Assembly: GCF_000175575.2 (NCBI RefSeq)
Contig: NZ_CP005987.1
Location: 84,684-129,079 of the forward strand
Direction: 5' to 3'
Length of the DNA: 44,396 nucleotides
From: Acidithiobacillus caldus ATCC 51756
GTDB taxonomy: Bacteria; Pseudomonadota; Gammaproteobacteria; Acidithiobacillales; Acidithiobacillaceae
The position numbers and the translations under genes are program-made. Numbering within the stretch: position 1 is the first letter of the stretch; each line of letters starts with the position of its first letter. Of this stretch, positions 33,793 through 41,677 are shown piece by piece. The notes below the pieces were generated by a model. The model worked only from the letters and a program-made list of their open reading frames with translations, did no database searches and was not told the DNA's origin.

Positions 33793-34825
33793 CCCCTCTG
33801 TCCAACATTGCTAGGGTTTCTATTTCTCGAGAAAGCTCAATAAACTTTTGCGTTGTGAGGGATAGTGGTTCCGCCTCCAGCAGCGTCTTTTGACCATCCT
33901 CGTGGCCTTTTGGTCTCGCCAACCCGACGTATTCGGGTATGACCGTTGCGGTTATCCCAACCTTCGATGACGACTCTGAGTCGATAGATGCCCGGATAAT
34001 GTCTAGCGTACTGCGGGTGTGGGGCTTTCCGCCATGCAGCATGTTCGGTATAAAGGTTATTGGGACAACTCTGCCTGTTCCTTTTTTCAGCTCTCTGGCT
34101 AACTTGAATAAGTTCCCTGACGCTTTTATTGCCATCTTTGATAATTGAACGACAGATATGATTCGGTTCGATGCTGCGACAGCGGAAAAAGAAAGACTAT
34201 TCACAGATGGTGGGGTATCTATGAGTACAAAATCGTATTCTTCGAGCAGCGCTTGATTGCAAATGAAAACTTGCTCTACCAGCTTCTCCCTATATTGTGC
34301 CTGCACCATTAGCATGTCGGTCCAGACAAGACGATTGTCCGCTGGTAACAAATCTAACTGAAGGTCTTTTATTGGACGAATAAGACCCTTTCGGAAGTCT
34401 GCCGGTTTGTCGTGTATAACCGCTTCTACGGCATCCCCCAATGTGTAAATCTCCTGATCGACGTCGACGTCGAAAAGTAGCGAGAGTGATGCTTGAGGAT
34501 CTGTGTCGATTAGCAGAACGCGGTTCCCTGCGGCCGCCAAGGTGACACCTATGTTCGCGCAAATAGTAGTCTTGCCGACGCCGCCTTTCGAGTAGAAAAA
34601 AGCCAAGACTTCCGGTCTGTCAAACCTTGGTAAAGGCCATGGCGCGTCAACCGCTCGGATCTGTCTAGAATCGTCCGCCGTGTAGAGTTTCTTCCCGCCC
34701 TGTACCGGATAGGAGCCAGCCTGGAGTTTTTCGATGTGCTTGGCTAGCCGGCTCTCTCCTTCGAGACCATATCCAGTCAGGTTGGCAAGCACCCGGCGCT
34801 TGAAGTGTAAGACCCTCTCTTCCAC
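33776..34825 (-). CDS. parA: ParA-family partition ATPase (type Ia-like)
   Basis: The 349-residue protein starts with GTG 34825 after GGAGA. It has an N-terminal extension of about 70 residues (LANLTGYGLEGESRLAKHIE, HTH-like) that marks the larger type Ia class able to repress its own operon. The ATPase domain has the deviant Walker A FFYSKGGVGKTT (K80-T87), VLLIDTDPQASLSLLF, the Walker B-like DFVLIDTPPSVN and later VVQLSKMAIKASGN. ParA forms the nucleoid-bound gradient that moves ParB-bound plasmids. A perfect 16-bp palindrome lies 18 bp upstream of the start. The gene is coupled to parB. Confidence 0.95.
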   Translation of the reverse strand: MEERVLHFKRRVLANLTGYGLEGESRLAKHIEKLQAGSYPVQGGKKLYTADDSRQIRAVDAPWPLPRFDRPEVLAFFYSKGGVGKTTICANIGVTLAAAGNRVLLIDTDPQASLSLLFDVDVDQEIYTLGDAVEAVIHDKPADFRKGLIRPIKDLQLDLLPADNRLVWTDMLMVQAQYREKLVEQVFICNQALLEEYDFVLIDTPPSVNSLSFSAVAASNRIISVVQLSKMAIKASGNLFKLARELKKGTGRVVPITFIPNMLHGGKPHTRSTLDIIRASIDSESSSKVGITATVIPEYVGLARPKGHEDGQKTLLEAEPLSLTTQKFIELSREIETLAMLDRGDENHG

Positions 34826-34842
34826 GATGTTGTCTCCGTTCT

Positions 34843-34858
34843 CCTAGACATGTCTAGG
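34843..34858. promoter_or_regulatory. CCTAGACATGTCTAGG palindrome, parAB operator
   Basis: This perfect 16-bp palindrome lies 18-33 bp upstream of the parA GTG and partly overlaps the ribosome site (AGGAGA). Placement suits autorepression by the ParA N-terminal domain or by ParB. It is unlike the parS palindrome TTGCGACGTCGCAA, so separate proteins or domains may bind the two. Confidence 0.7.
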
Positions 34859-35002
34859 CTACACGTTTTTGGTATCGCTGGTCAATAAACGGAGACGCGA
34901 TGATTATTGAGTTCTTTGGCGATCTCATGGTTATAAGCTAATATCAAACAAAACAGGCAGTTATGTTTTTTTTGAAATATAGATGCGGGATCGGTTTTCG
35001 TT
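34859..35002. other. Gap between parA promoter and sulfotransferase end
   Basis: This AT-rich intergenic stretch is the likely source of the parA promoter (around 34860-34940). A TTTTTTTTG run at 34968-34976 has no hairpin in front of it. No gene is seen. Confidence 0.35.
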
Positions 35003-36151
35003 CTACTGACGCGGTATGGTGGTCTGGACCCCGATGTGTTCGAGAGTTTTTTCGACCTTTCTCACGGTTTCCTCCGCCTCCCGAACCCAGTCCGGATGCC
35101 GCTCCCAGGCCTTGTCGCTGGTGTGAAAGTGTTCGGGCTCGAGGTCCGCGGCCACGCCGAACCGGCGTAGCTGGCCGCGAACATAGTCTTCGATCTGCTC
35201 GGGGTCGTAGGGGAGGAGGGTGAGCCGCTGGCCGTTCGGGCGGAGTAGCCCGCCCGTTGCCAGCGCCTGGTGATAGCGCATCCAGTAGTGCAGATACGCC
35301 GTGAAATACGGCTTTTTGGCGACCTGTGTACGCGGAACCCCATCGCGCTCCCAGGCCTCGAAGACCCAGCGCTCGATGACGCTGCGGGGCCGAGCTGGAA
35401 AGAGTCCGTCCTCTGGCACTCCTCCGGCTTTCTCGTACAGGGAAACACACGCCGGCACCGGATGGCGCACGATCACTACCCATTCTGCCAACGGCCCAAA
35501 GGTTTCGCGGAAGAAGTTGCCCATGTACACCATCTTGGTGGCCTTTTTGACCAGCGTGGGCAGGCCGTCCACGGGCCGCTGCAACTGCTCGCGGAAGAAG
35601 TAATCGGCCATCACCAGCCATTCGGCGGTCTGCTGGATGGTCGTTCTCGTGGCCGGCACGTCCTGCCCGTCGCGGCTGGTGTACCAGTTCGGGCTGCAAT
35701 CGGGAAAGCCGTCGTGGGCAATGTAGTTCGGTACCTGGCTGGGATCGATGCCGGTTGCCCGATACAGCTCCTTGGTGAGGTACGATCCACCGTGGCGAGG
35801 CGCGCTCACCACGAAGATATGCCGACGCTTTTGCAGGTTGGCCAAAGTGCCGGGATTGCCCACCAGAAGATCCCCAAAAAGGTTGTACGCTCGCATGGTG
35901 AGATCCCGCCCAACGGGCGTATTGAAAGCTCGGTTGGCCGCGTCGCGGACGATCTGGCGGAACTCGGGCAAACTGGCCCCGGGTCCGTGCATTTTTTCGG
36001 TGATCTGATCCCCCCAATCGAGGTTTGGCGGGATGCTGCTCTTGCCGAACGCCGCGAGCTCCAGAAATAGCGCAAAGGTGCTGGAAACGGGGAAGTGCTC
36101 GCTGGTGAAGTGTAGGCCGGGGACGACGCGGGTCGGATTTCTGTTTTGCAA
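35003..36151 (-). CDS. Sulfotransferase-family protein
   Basis: The 382-residue protein starts at TTG 36151 after AGGA, since no ATG is suitably placed. It has the PAPS 5'-phosphosulfate loop variant SAPRHGGSYL (residues 116-125; PxRxGTT-like) and the 3'-phosphate motif VVIVRHPVPACVSLYE, with R229 and S237 at the expected 8-residue spacing. These are hallmarks of the sulfotransferase P-loop fold that moves sulfate from PAPS to carbohydrates, lipids or amines. The C-terminal half is mostly helical. It is the last gene of a minus-strand cluster with an outer-membrane barrel and lipoproteins, so an envelope glycan or lipid is a plausible substrate; this is an inference. Confidence 0.8.
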   Translation of the reverse strand: MQNRNPTRVVPGLHFTSEHFPVSSTFALFLELAAFGKSSIPPNLDWGDQITEKMHGPGASLPEFRQIVRDAANRAFNTPVGRDLTMRAYNLFGDLLVGNPGTLANLQKRRHIFVVSAPRHGGSYLTKELYRATGIDPSQVPNYIAHDGFPDCSPNWYTSRDGQDVPATRTTIQQTAEWLVMADYFFREQLQRPVDGLPTLVKKATKMVYMGNFFRETFGPLAEWVVIVRHPVPACVSLYEKAGGVPEDGLFPARPRSVIERWVFEAWERDGVPRTQVAKKPYFTAYLHYWMRYHQALATGGLLRPNGQRLTLLPYDPEQIEDYVRGQLRRFGVAADLEPEHFHTSDKAWERHPDWVREAEETVRKVEKTLEHIGVQTTIPRQ

Positions 36152-36212
36152 GGATCAGTCCTGTGGTGTGGGCGGCGCTAATGGGCTCGAGCGCCGCCTC
36201 TAGCGCGCTGGC

Positions 36213-36899
36213 TCAGAAGTTGATGCCGAGCCCGCCGCCGTAACTGACAAAAGACCCGCCGCTCGCAAACTGGTGTGCGACGACATCGATGCCGAGATGC
36301 AGCCAGCGCCATGGGTAGTACAGCGCCGCCAGTTGTTCCCGGTATTCAGTCGTCGAACGGTACACGGTCGTGTGGGTGTCCGTGGTGTTGTCGAAAGCGT
36401 AGTATCCCTGCCGGTAGAAGCTCGCATCGAACTTCGGATTGATGACGAGATAGTTCGTTGGAGCCCACTGCACGCCGAAGCCGCCGCCCAGATTGTAACC
36501 AAAACGCACATGTGCATCGTTGGTTCTGTGTAGACTGCTCCCGGCATAGGTGTCCTGCGCAACGCCCGCTACGCGGACGTAGGGAACGATCGCCAGGTTG
36601 CGGGTGATCGGGAAGATCCAACCGGGCTCGAGCCCCAGACTGTAGCGGTTAGCCTTAAAACCGTGGATGCGGCCGAAAGCAAAAGAGACCGAATCGCCGA
36701 GATAGAAATTGCCGAAATGGGAACTGCCGAACGCCCGGATTTGCGGAGTGCTTCCGCCGCCGCTATAGGTGGTAGCGCCAAACGTGATGGTCTCGGAATC
36801 GTTGTATCGATTGAGTATCCTGCTCAGACCATCGTGGGCGAAAGCCGCTGGCGCGATGGCAAACAGGGCGGCTGCGGTGATGATTGCTTTCTTCTTCAC
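36213..36899 (-). CDS. Outer-membrane beta-barrel protein (small porin-like)
   Basis: The 228-residue protein starts at GTG 36899 with AGAGG upstream. The signal peptide MKKKAIITAAALFAIAPAAFA is clear, with AFA-H as the cleavage site. The mature part is made of alternating aromatic and small-residue strands (NFYLGDSVSFAFGRIHG, HVRFGYNLGGGFGVQW, SFVSYGGGLGINF) and ends in Phe, as expected for an eight-stranded barrel assembled by Bam. It lacks features of a specific family. It lies between the lipoprotein and sulfotransferase genes, 73 bp and 61 bp away, suggesting one operon for an outer-membrane complex. Confidence 0.8.
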   Translation of the reverse strand: MKKKAIITAAALFAIAPAAFAHDGLSRILNRYNDSETITFGATTYSGGGSTPQIRAFGSSHFGNFYLGDSVSFAFGRIHGFKANRYSLGLEPGWIFPITRNLAIVPYVRVAGVAQDTYAGSSLHRTNDAHVRFGYNLGGGFGVQWAPTNYLVINPKFDASFYRQGYYAFDNTTDTHTTVYRSTTEYREQLAALYYPWRWLHLGIDVVAHQFASGGSFVSYGGGLGINF

Positions 36900-36913
36900 T
36901 ACATTTCCTCTTG

Positions 36914-37056
36914 TTGCTGAGTGGTTGGAATGCCAGCGCGCTGGACTTGCTGTGCGCTGGCGGTAGACCGCCTCAGTGGGCGGAAACGCTGGCCGGGACG
37001 GTGACGCCCAGATCGGCGGGCGGGGTCTTGCCGGCGGCGCGGAACAGGGCGTCGAT
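36914..37056. repeat. 143-bp repeat at the lipoprotein 3' end, copy 1
   Basis: This segment matches 40527-40669 with one visible mismatch (GGAACAGGGC against GGAACAAGGC). It covers the last 20-odd codons of the lipoprotein (DALFRAAGKTPPADLGVTVP through VSAH) and the downstream hairpin CCAGCGC...GCGCTGG. It is the 3' border of the duplicated unit. Confidence 0.9.
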
Positions 37057-37635
37057 GACCTGGGGGTCGGTGACGATTTGGTTGACGGCCTTGTTTAGTA
37101 GATCCTTTGCAATCTGTGACCGATAAGCTACCGTTGAAAAGTTGAGTATATTATCGTCAAAAAGTTTTTTGTGGACGAGGACCTTTTTTGATAAAAAAGT
37201 TTTTTTGTTTGACTTTACCGTTATCGTTATATCCGCTTCTCCTTTTTGCGTTAGACCGGAAAATCCATTTGTCTCATGTGAAAAGAAATGGTTTATCACT
37301 ACTACCATTTTGTCGCCGTGATCCTTCGACATGGCAAATCCGCGATCGGTAAGCGCGGCCTCCAAAGCTGTCTTGAAATCTTTGGCGACGTGCATGTAGA
37401 CTCCGGCCATTGGAATATCGTAACCGTCCTTCTCGACGCTAATTTCGTTTTTATGTTTTTTATCATTTTGCACCAAGACGTACACGCGAACATTTGACGC
37501 GGGTGCGATCCTTGTGTCGGCCGTGTTCGGCGTGTACGTCGGGTGTACCGTATCCGGCACGAACGCGCAGCCAGCAAGCATGGCAGTTGAAATGAGGATT
37601 GCCGCCTTCGCGGTAATGGTTGTCTTGCGGGACAT
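36973..37635 (-). CDS. YajG-like lipoprotein, variable-core copy 1
   Basis: The 220-residue protein has a lipoprotein signal with lipobox LAGC (MSRKTTITAKAAILISTAML-AGC), and the mature part begins CAFVPDTVHPTY. The middle resembles YajG-type lipoproteins (VYVLVQNDKK, VYMHVAKDFKTALEAALTDRG). Its N-terminal 38 residues and last 26 residues are almost identical to the second copy at 40586-41376. The middle 150 residues, with MVVVINHFFSHETNGFSG, differ strongly. It is anchored in the outer membrane and probably acts with the barrel encoded next. The core is AT-rich, unlike its ends. It could be an immunity or surface lipoprotein subject to diversification. Confidence 0.75.
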   Translation of the reverse strand: MSRKTTITAKAAILISTAMLAGCAFVPDTVHPTYTPNTADTRIAPASNVRVYVLVQNDKKHKNEISVEKDGYDIPMAGVYMHVAKDFKTALEAALTDRGFAMSKDHGDKMVVVINHFFSHETNGFSGLTQKGEADITITVKSNKKTFLSKKVLVHKKLFDDNILNFSTVAYRSQIAKDLLNKAVNQIVTDPQVIDALFRAAGKTPPADLGVTVPASVSAH

Positions 37636-37679
37636 GGTTTTCTCCTTATTTTCGGGTTGCCTTTAGCTATTATACCATG

Positions 37680-37938
37680 TTACGAAGGTCCTCCCGATCC
37701 GCCGACCGTCCCGGCTGAACCACCGCCGAAGAACGGATTGCCCTGGGCGTCCTTCTCCGCGAGTTGGCTCATCTGTTGCAGGCTTTCGCCTTTGGCCGCT
37801 TCCGATTTGTTGTTTCTAAACTCCTGGTATCCCGCACCGAATCCCGCCGGATCCTGGTTCGGATTGCCCTCGGTCTCGGCGGCTGCCTGCGGCTGGTAGT
37901 CCCACTGGCCGGTGGATTGGGTTGGGTTCGTATCCACA
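37680..37938 (-). pseudogene. C-terminal remnant of a second copy of the 310-residue protein
   Basis: It encodes the last 85 or so residues of the protein that is complete at 41419-42351 (VDTNPTQSTGQWDYQPQAAA to GTVGGSGGPS). The tnpB element is inserted after this at 37939. On the far side only DGFQEGYI (40495-40526) survives before the join with the lipoprotein repeat. The N-terminal 220 residues are missing. Differences from the intact gene at the insertion site are synonymous (GTGGATACG against GTCGACACG), so the copy was under coding selection when the two diverged. Confidence 0.85.
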
Positions 37939-37953
37939 GTCAACGACTCCGCC

Positions 37954-38866
37954 CTAAAGGACGGAGCTTGCATCCAGGCTCCACCGCAATTCCGCGTATC
38001 TCGAAAGACGCGCGGCTTTGGTTTCATCGCCTGATGCTTCAGGGGCGGCTGACAATCGCCCCGTCCTCACCCAGTCCTGCCGGATGAGGAGCGTTCGCAT
38101 GCTGATGTTTCTGGCAGCCACTAAATCGGCATGGAGAGTATGACCGCATTGGGCACACACAAACAGCAACCCATGATCGGGCCGATTCTCCTGCCCGATA
38201 TGTCCGCAAATTGGGCACGTTTGGCTGGTATAATCCGCATCTACCCAAATCGGTACGCCACCCGACAACCGGGTTTTGTATGCGGTTTTGGCTTGTACAT
38301 CCGCAAAACTCCAACTGCTCACTTTGCGATTGGCCTTGCGCCGTCTCACCGAAGCTTTCTTCGAGTGCCGACGCTCGGTGCGATTGCGGATGTCTTTCAG
38401 CCACTCCAAACCCACCATCGCGTGTGGCTCCGCGATGGCCTTGCTCACACAGTGCGCGGTATCCGCGTTCAGCCGTCTTTCTCGCAGTACCAACTTTCGC
38501 AAAACGGCTTTGGCCCCGCGAGTGCCCTTCGCTTGCAGCGCACTCCGTGTACTGGCGACACGTTCAGCAAGATGCCTCCAGTATCCGCCAGGATAAAAAC
38601 GACATTCCCCTCGTGTATTGGACTCCACTGCGATGTTCCGGCGGTTCAGGTCCACACCCTTGACGGTGGTTATGCTGTCCATCGCCATGGGGTCCAGCGA
38701 CTTTTCGATGGAGACCAGCAGATACCACACCTTGGATACCGGGTCTTGCCAGAGCTTGGCGGCACCCAGGGTAATACCGTGGTCTATCGGGTGTGCAAGC
38801 CATTCCAGATGCCGGTTCCAACCTTCGTACCGGCACCGGATTCTGCCGGTCAGCGTGCCAATACTA
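37954..38866 (-). pseudogene. tnpB, 3' part (RuvC nuclease and zinc finger)
   Basis: This piece encodes the C-terminal part of TnpB. RuvC residues are recognisable: D in VKGVDLNRRNIAV, E in MVGLEWLKDI and D in LHADLVAARNI. The zinc finger is CPICGHIGQE...CAQCG. The frame is open from the IS630 junction to a stop in the right-end hairpin. Joined at the IS630 TA site to the upstream piece it restores KEQTV-SIGTLTGRIR without a gap. TnpB proteins are RNA-guided nucleases that help element retention. As the gene is cut by IS630, no full protein is made. Confidence 0.9.
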
Positions 38867-39973
38867 TTAACCAGGCCCTTAAATATCCGATAGTAGTTTG
38901 CTATACTGAGGGTCATGGAGCGGGTAGATGTGCGTAAATTGACGGTGGATGGGCGCAACATACTGCGGCAGATGGTGGTGCGGTTGCGCCAACAGTCGGG
39001 CATGCGAGTAGAGGACTTGGCCAAGGTGTCTGGTGCCCATCCCTCGACGATTCGCGGTTGGTTGGCGCGAGCCAAACGAGAAGGAACCAAGAGCCTTGAG
39101 GAACGCCCGCGGGGGCGGCCGGTTGGGGCTTGCCGTAAATTGACTCTGGCGGCAGAGGCTTGGATTCGGGACCAGATCGTGCAAAAGGATCCACGGCAGT
39201 TGCAGATGCCTTTTGCGCTCTGGACGCGGCCTGCCATCCGGCAACTGATTCGGGAGCGTTTCGGGATCGATTTGCAGGTGCGATTGGTGGGCAAATATCT
39301 CAAGCGCTGGGGGTTTACTCCCCAACGTCCGGTCAAACGAGCGCTGGAACAGAACCCGGAAGCTGTACGGCAGTGGCTGGAGGTGGAGTACCCCAGGCTT
39401 CGGGCGCGTGCCCTGCAGGAAGGTGCGGTCATTTACTGGGGCGACGAAACCGCCGTCAAAGAGGATGCCCACTGGGTCCGGGGATATGCCCCCAAGGGGC
39501 AGACCCCCATCCTTGAGCATCCGGCACGCTGGACCACCCTGTCGATGATTTCGGCAATTTCCCCGCGCGGAGAGATCGCCTTCGAGATCGTGGAGGGCAG
39601 TATCCATGCGGAGCGTTTTATCGCCTTTCTGGAAAAGCTGATCACCGGCGCGCCGCGGAAGGTCTTCCTGGTAGTGGACAACCTGCGGGTACATCACGCC
39701 AAGGTGGTAAGCGCGTGGCTGGCCGACAAACAGGACCGCATTGAGCTCGTATTTCTGCCGCCCTATGCGCCAGAGTCCAACCCCGACGAGTATCTCAATC
39801 GCGATTTCAAAACCGCTCTGCGTACGGGCCCCATGAGCACAGATACCCAAAGCTTGCTGGAGAAGGCAACCACTTTCATGAACGGGCTACGCCAACTGCC
39901 CGAGAAAGTCGCGCGCTATTTCCACCACCCCGCAGCACGCTACGCGATGTTAGATATTTAAGGGCCTGGTTAA
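38867..39973 (+). mobile_element. IS630-family insertion sequence, copy 2 (intact)
   Basis: The element is 1107 bp, with inverted ends TTAACCAGGCCCTTAAATAT and a TA duplication at 38865-38866 and 39974-39975. It is the twin of copy 1 at 253-1359, in the opposite orientation. It is inserted inside tnpB. Confidence 0.95.
38915..39961 (+). CDS. IS630-family DDE transposase with complete catalytic triad
   Basis: The 348-residue protein has the same architecture as copy 1: N-terminal helix-turn-helix (about 20-60), then D177 in WGDET, D255 in VVDN and E292 in PESNPDEYLNR. Unlike copy 1, E292 is present. The start is ATG 38915, with no strong ribosome site, as is common in this family. With intact ends it is the likely active copy and might mobilise copy 1 in trans, since the ends of both are intact. 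Confidence 0.95.
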   Translation: MERVDVRKLTVDGRNILRQMVVRLRQQSGMRVEDLAKVSGAHPSTIRGWLARAKREGTKSLEERPRGRPVGACRKLTLAAEAWIRDQIVQKDPRQLQMPFALWTRPAIRQLIRERFGIDLQVRLVGKYLKRWGFTPQRPVKRALEQNPEAVRQWLEVEYPRLRARALQEGAVIYWGDETAVKEDAHWVRGYAPKGQTPILEHPARWTTLSMISAISPRGEIAFEIVEGSIHAERFIAFLEKLITGAPRKVFLVVDNLRVHHAKVVSAWLADKQDRIELVFLPPYAPESNPDEYLNRDFKTALRTGPMSTDTQSLLEKATTFMNGLRQLPEKVARYFHHPAARYAMLDI

Positions 39974-39975
39974 TA

Positions 39976-40397
39976 ACGGTTTGTTCTTTTCCCAAGGACC
40001 AATCCCGGCGATAGTTCAAGGTAACGGTCAGAGCGGTGAATCTGGGGGCCTTGTCGAGGCCCTTGTAACGGCGTTTGGTCCAACCCTTCGCTTTATGTGC
40101 GACATTGGCTCTCGCCCGTTCCCAGAGGGTTTTGTATGCCGCTGCCACTTGCCGTGGGGCGTTGCAGGCCATCTGGGATGGCAGCCCGAAGCGTTTCCGC
40201 AACTCCTGGTACACCAGCGTTTGCAGTTTCATGCCTTGCGACATCTTCCCATTGGCAAAGGCGACGGTGGAGGCATGGTTCAGCGCGTTACGGTACGCCA
40301 ACGCCGTGCGCCGGACCGCTTCTGCCTGCTCTTGGGTCAGCAGCAGTTTCAGCTTGCACGTCAACGACTGGGTGGTTGGCAATTCATCCATGTTCAC
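39976..40397 (-). pseudogene. tnpB, 5' part
   Basis: This N-terminal piece begins MNMDELPTTQSLTCKLKLLL and reads TQEQAEAVRRTALAYRNALN, the recognised TnpB start, then ELRKRFGLPSQMACNAPRQV and on to SLGKEQTV at the IS630 junction. Start ATG 40397 is most likely. The domain binds the omega RNA and target DNA in working TnpB proteins. The remainder is at 37954-38866. Confidence 0.88.
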
Positions 40398-40526
40398 AAT
40401 AATGCCAATTTATGCTGTACTTGTGAAGTAACGCCGCTGTGCGGATGCGCTATCCCTCCCCGCCCTGAACGGCGGGGACTCCCGCGCAAAGTGGTTGATA
40501 TAGCCTTCCTGGAATCCATCATATTA

Positions 40527-40669
40527 TTGCTGAGTGGTTGGAATGCCAGCGCGCTGGACTTGCTGTGCGCTGGCGGTAGACCGCCTCAGTGGGCGGAAAC
40601 GCTGGCCGGGACGGTGACGCCCAGATCGGCGGGCGGGGTCTTGCCGGCGGCGCGGAACAAGGCGTCGAT
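40527..40669. repeat. 143-bp repeat at the lipoprotein 3' end, copy 2
   Basis: This copy matches 36914-37056. Here the sequence upstream (40495-40526) is the 27-bp remnant of the 310-residue gene, so the repeat marks the recombination join between the two duplicated units. Confidence 0.9.
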
Positions 40670-41376
40670 AAACCCCTGATTAGCGAACACCTTGCTAACG
40701 ATGTGACTTAGCATGTTTTTGGCTGTTGCTTCGCGGTACTGTGTAAATAGCCCGCTAAGATCCCGCTTTTCGTAATTGTAGTTAAACGATCTATTGTAAA
40801 TTTGTTTTCCGTCTTCCTCTACCTTTACAGAGATATTGGCATTCCCCGTTTGTGAGCCCGACCAGAGGCCTGGGTGAGGAGTAAAATAGAACTTATGTAC
40901 TACCACGACAACAGTTGCACCACTATTTTTCTGCGTTTGAAAGCCTCTGCTCTTCATGGCTGTTACAAATGCACGCTTAAAGTCCTTTCTGACGTGCATG
41001 TAGACCCCGGGTGCGCCATAAAATAGAATTTATTAACAGCAATTATAACCCGCACATCGGCATTGCTTGAAACATGGAACCCCCTCTCTGAAAGAGCCTT
41101 TATAAAGGCGTTTCTAAAGTCTCTTTTTATGTGCATATAAACATTGGCCATTTTAATCCCGTACGCGTCTTTCGTTACGCTAACAACCGAATGGTTTTTC
41201 TTGCAGTTTTTTGCGGTTATGGAAACCAAAACTTGATCTGCCTGTGGTATTTGGTTGGCTTGAGGCAAGTGTGTGTACGTCGGGTGTACCGTATCCGGCA
41301 CGAACGCGCAGCCAGCAAGCATGGCGGCTGAAATGAGGATTGCCGCCTTAGCGGTAATAGTTGTATTGCGGGACAT
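40586..41376 (-). pseudogene. Mosaic YajG-like lipoprotein gene, fusion of two paralogues
   Basis: One frame from ATG 41376 gives signal, lipobox (AMLAGC) and a core ending VIIAVNKFYFMAHPG, then goes out of frame. Another frame, from about 41014, resumes at VYMHVRKDFKRAFVTAMKSR, which repeats a region already present in the first piece (VYMHIKRDFRNAFIKALSER). It then runs to the common C-terminus ending VSAH. The simplest reading is unequal recombination or deletion between two tandem lipoprotein paralogues near 41010, which left a frame break. So at least three lipoprotein cores existed. The product would be truncated after about 137 residues, or start again internally without a signal. Confidence 0.8.
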
Positions 41377-41677
41377 GGTTTTCTCCTTATGTTCGTTGCC
41401 TTTTGCGATTATACCATGTTACGAAGGTCCTCCAGATCCGCCGACCGTCCCGGCCGAACCACCGCCGAAGAACGGATTGCCCTGGGCGTCCTTCTCCGCG
41501 AGTTGGCTCATCTGTTGCAGGCTTTCGCCTTTGGCCGCTTCCGATTTGTTGTTTCTAAACTCCTGGTATCCCGCACCGAATCCCGCCGGATCCTGGCTCG
41601 GATTGCCCTCGGTCTCGGCGGCTGCCTGCGGCTGGTAGTCCCACTGGCCGGTGGATTGGGTTGGGTTCGTGTCGACA
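41273..41677. repeat. About 405-bp repeat spanning lipoprotein 5' end and 310-aa gene 3' end
   Basis: This segment corresponds to 37532-37938 with only a few changes (for example around 41385-41405). It covers the first 38 codons of the lipoprotein, the intergenic region and the last 85 codons of the 310-residue gene. With the 143-bp repeats it shows that a two-gene unit was duplicated. Confidence 0.85.

Larger units (their letters stand above)
37939..40494 (-). mobile_element. IS200/IS605-type TnpB-only element, split by IS630
   Basis: The element is defined by comparing the interrupted gene with its intact paralogue (empty site 41660-41683). It has subterminal hairpins instead of inverted repeats: CTCCGCCC/GGACGGAG near the right end (37947-37966) and TCCCCGCC/GGCGGGGA near the left end (40457-40478). 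No tnpA gene is present. Without the IS630 copy it is 1447 bp, normal for a tnpB-only unit. The left end abuts TATCAA on the tnpB strand. Sequence just past the right end would serve as guide of an omega RNA. Confidence 0.85.

Noticed and set aside
34944-36017. Alternative minus-strand frame of 357 codons over the sulfotransferase
   Set aside because: The overlapping frame with PAPS-binding motifs is the real gene; this one has Arg/Gly-rich shadow composition.
37680-38027. 115-residue ORF combining the 310-aa tail with upstream sequence
   Set aside because: Its first 30 residues are translated from the end of the tnpB element; only the tail from 37938 down is a true gene remnant.
40097-40679. 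Plus-strand frames opposite the tnpB 5' part
   Set aside because: They are antisense to tnpB and run on into the 143-bp repeat; they have no domain or ribosome site.
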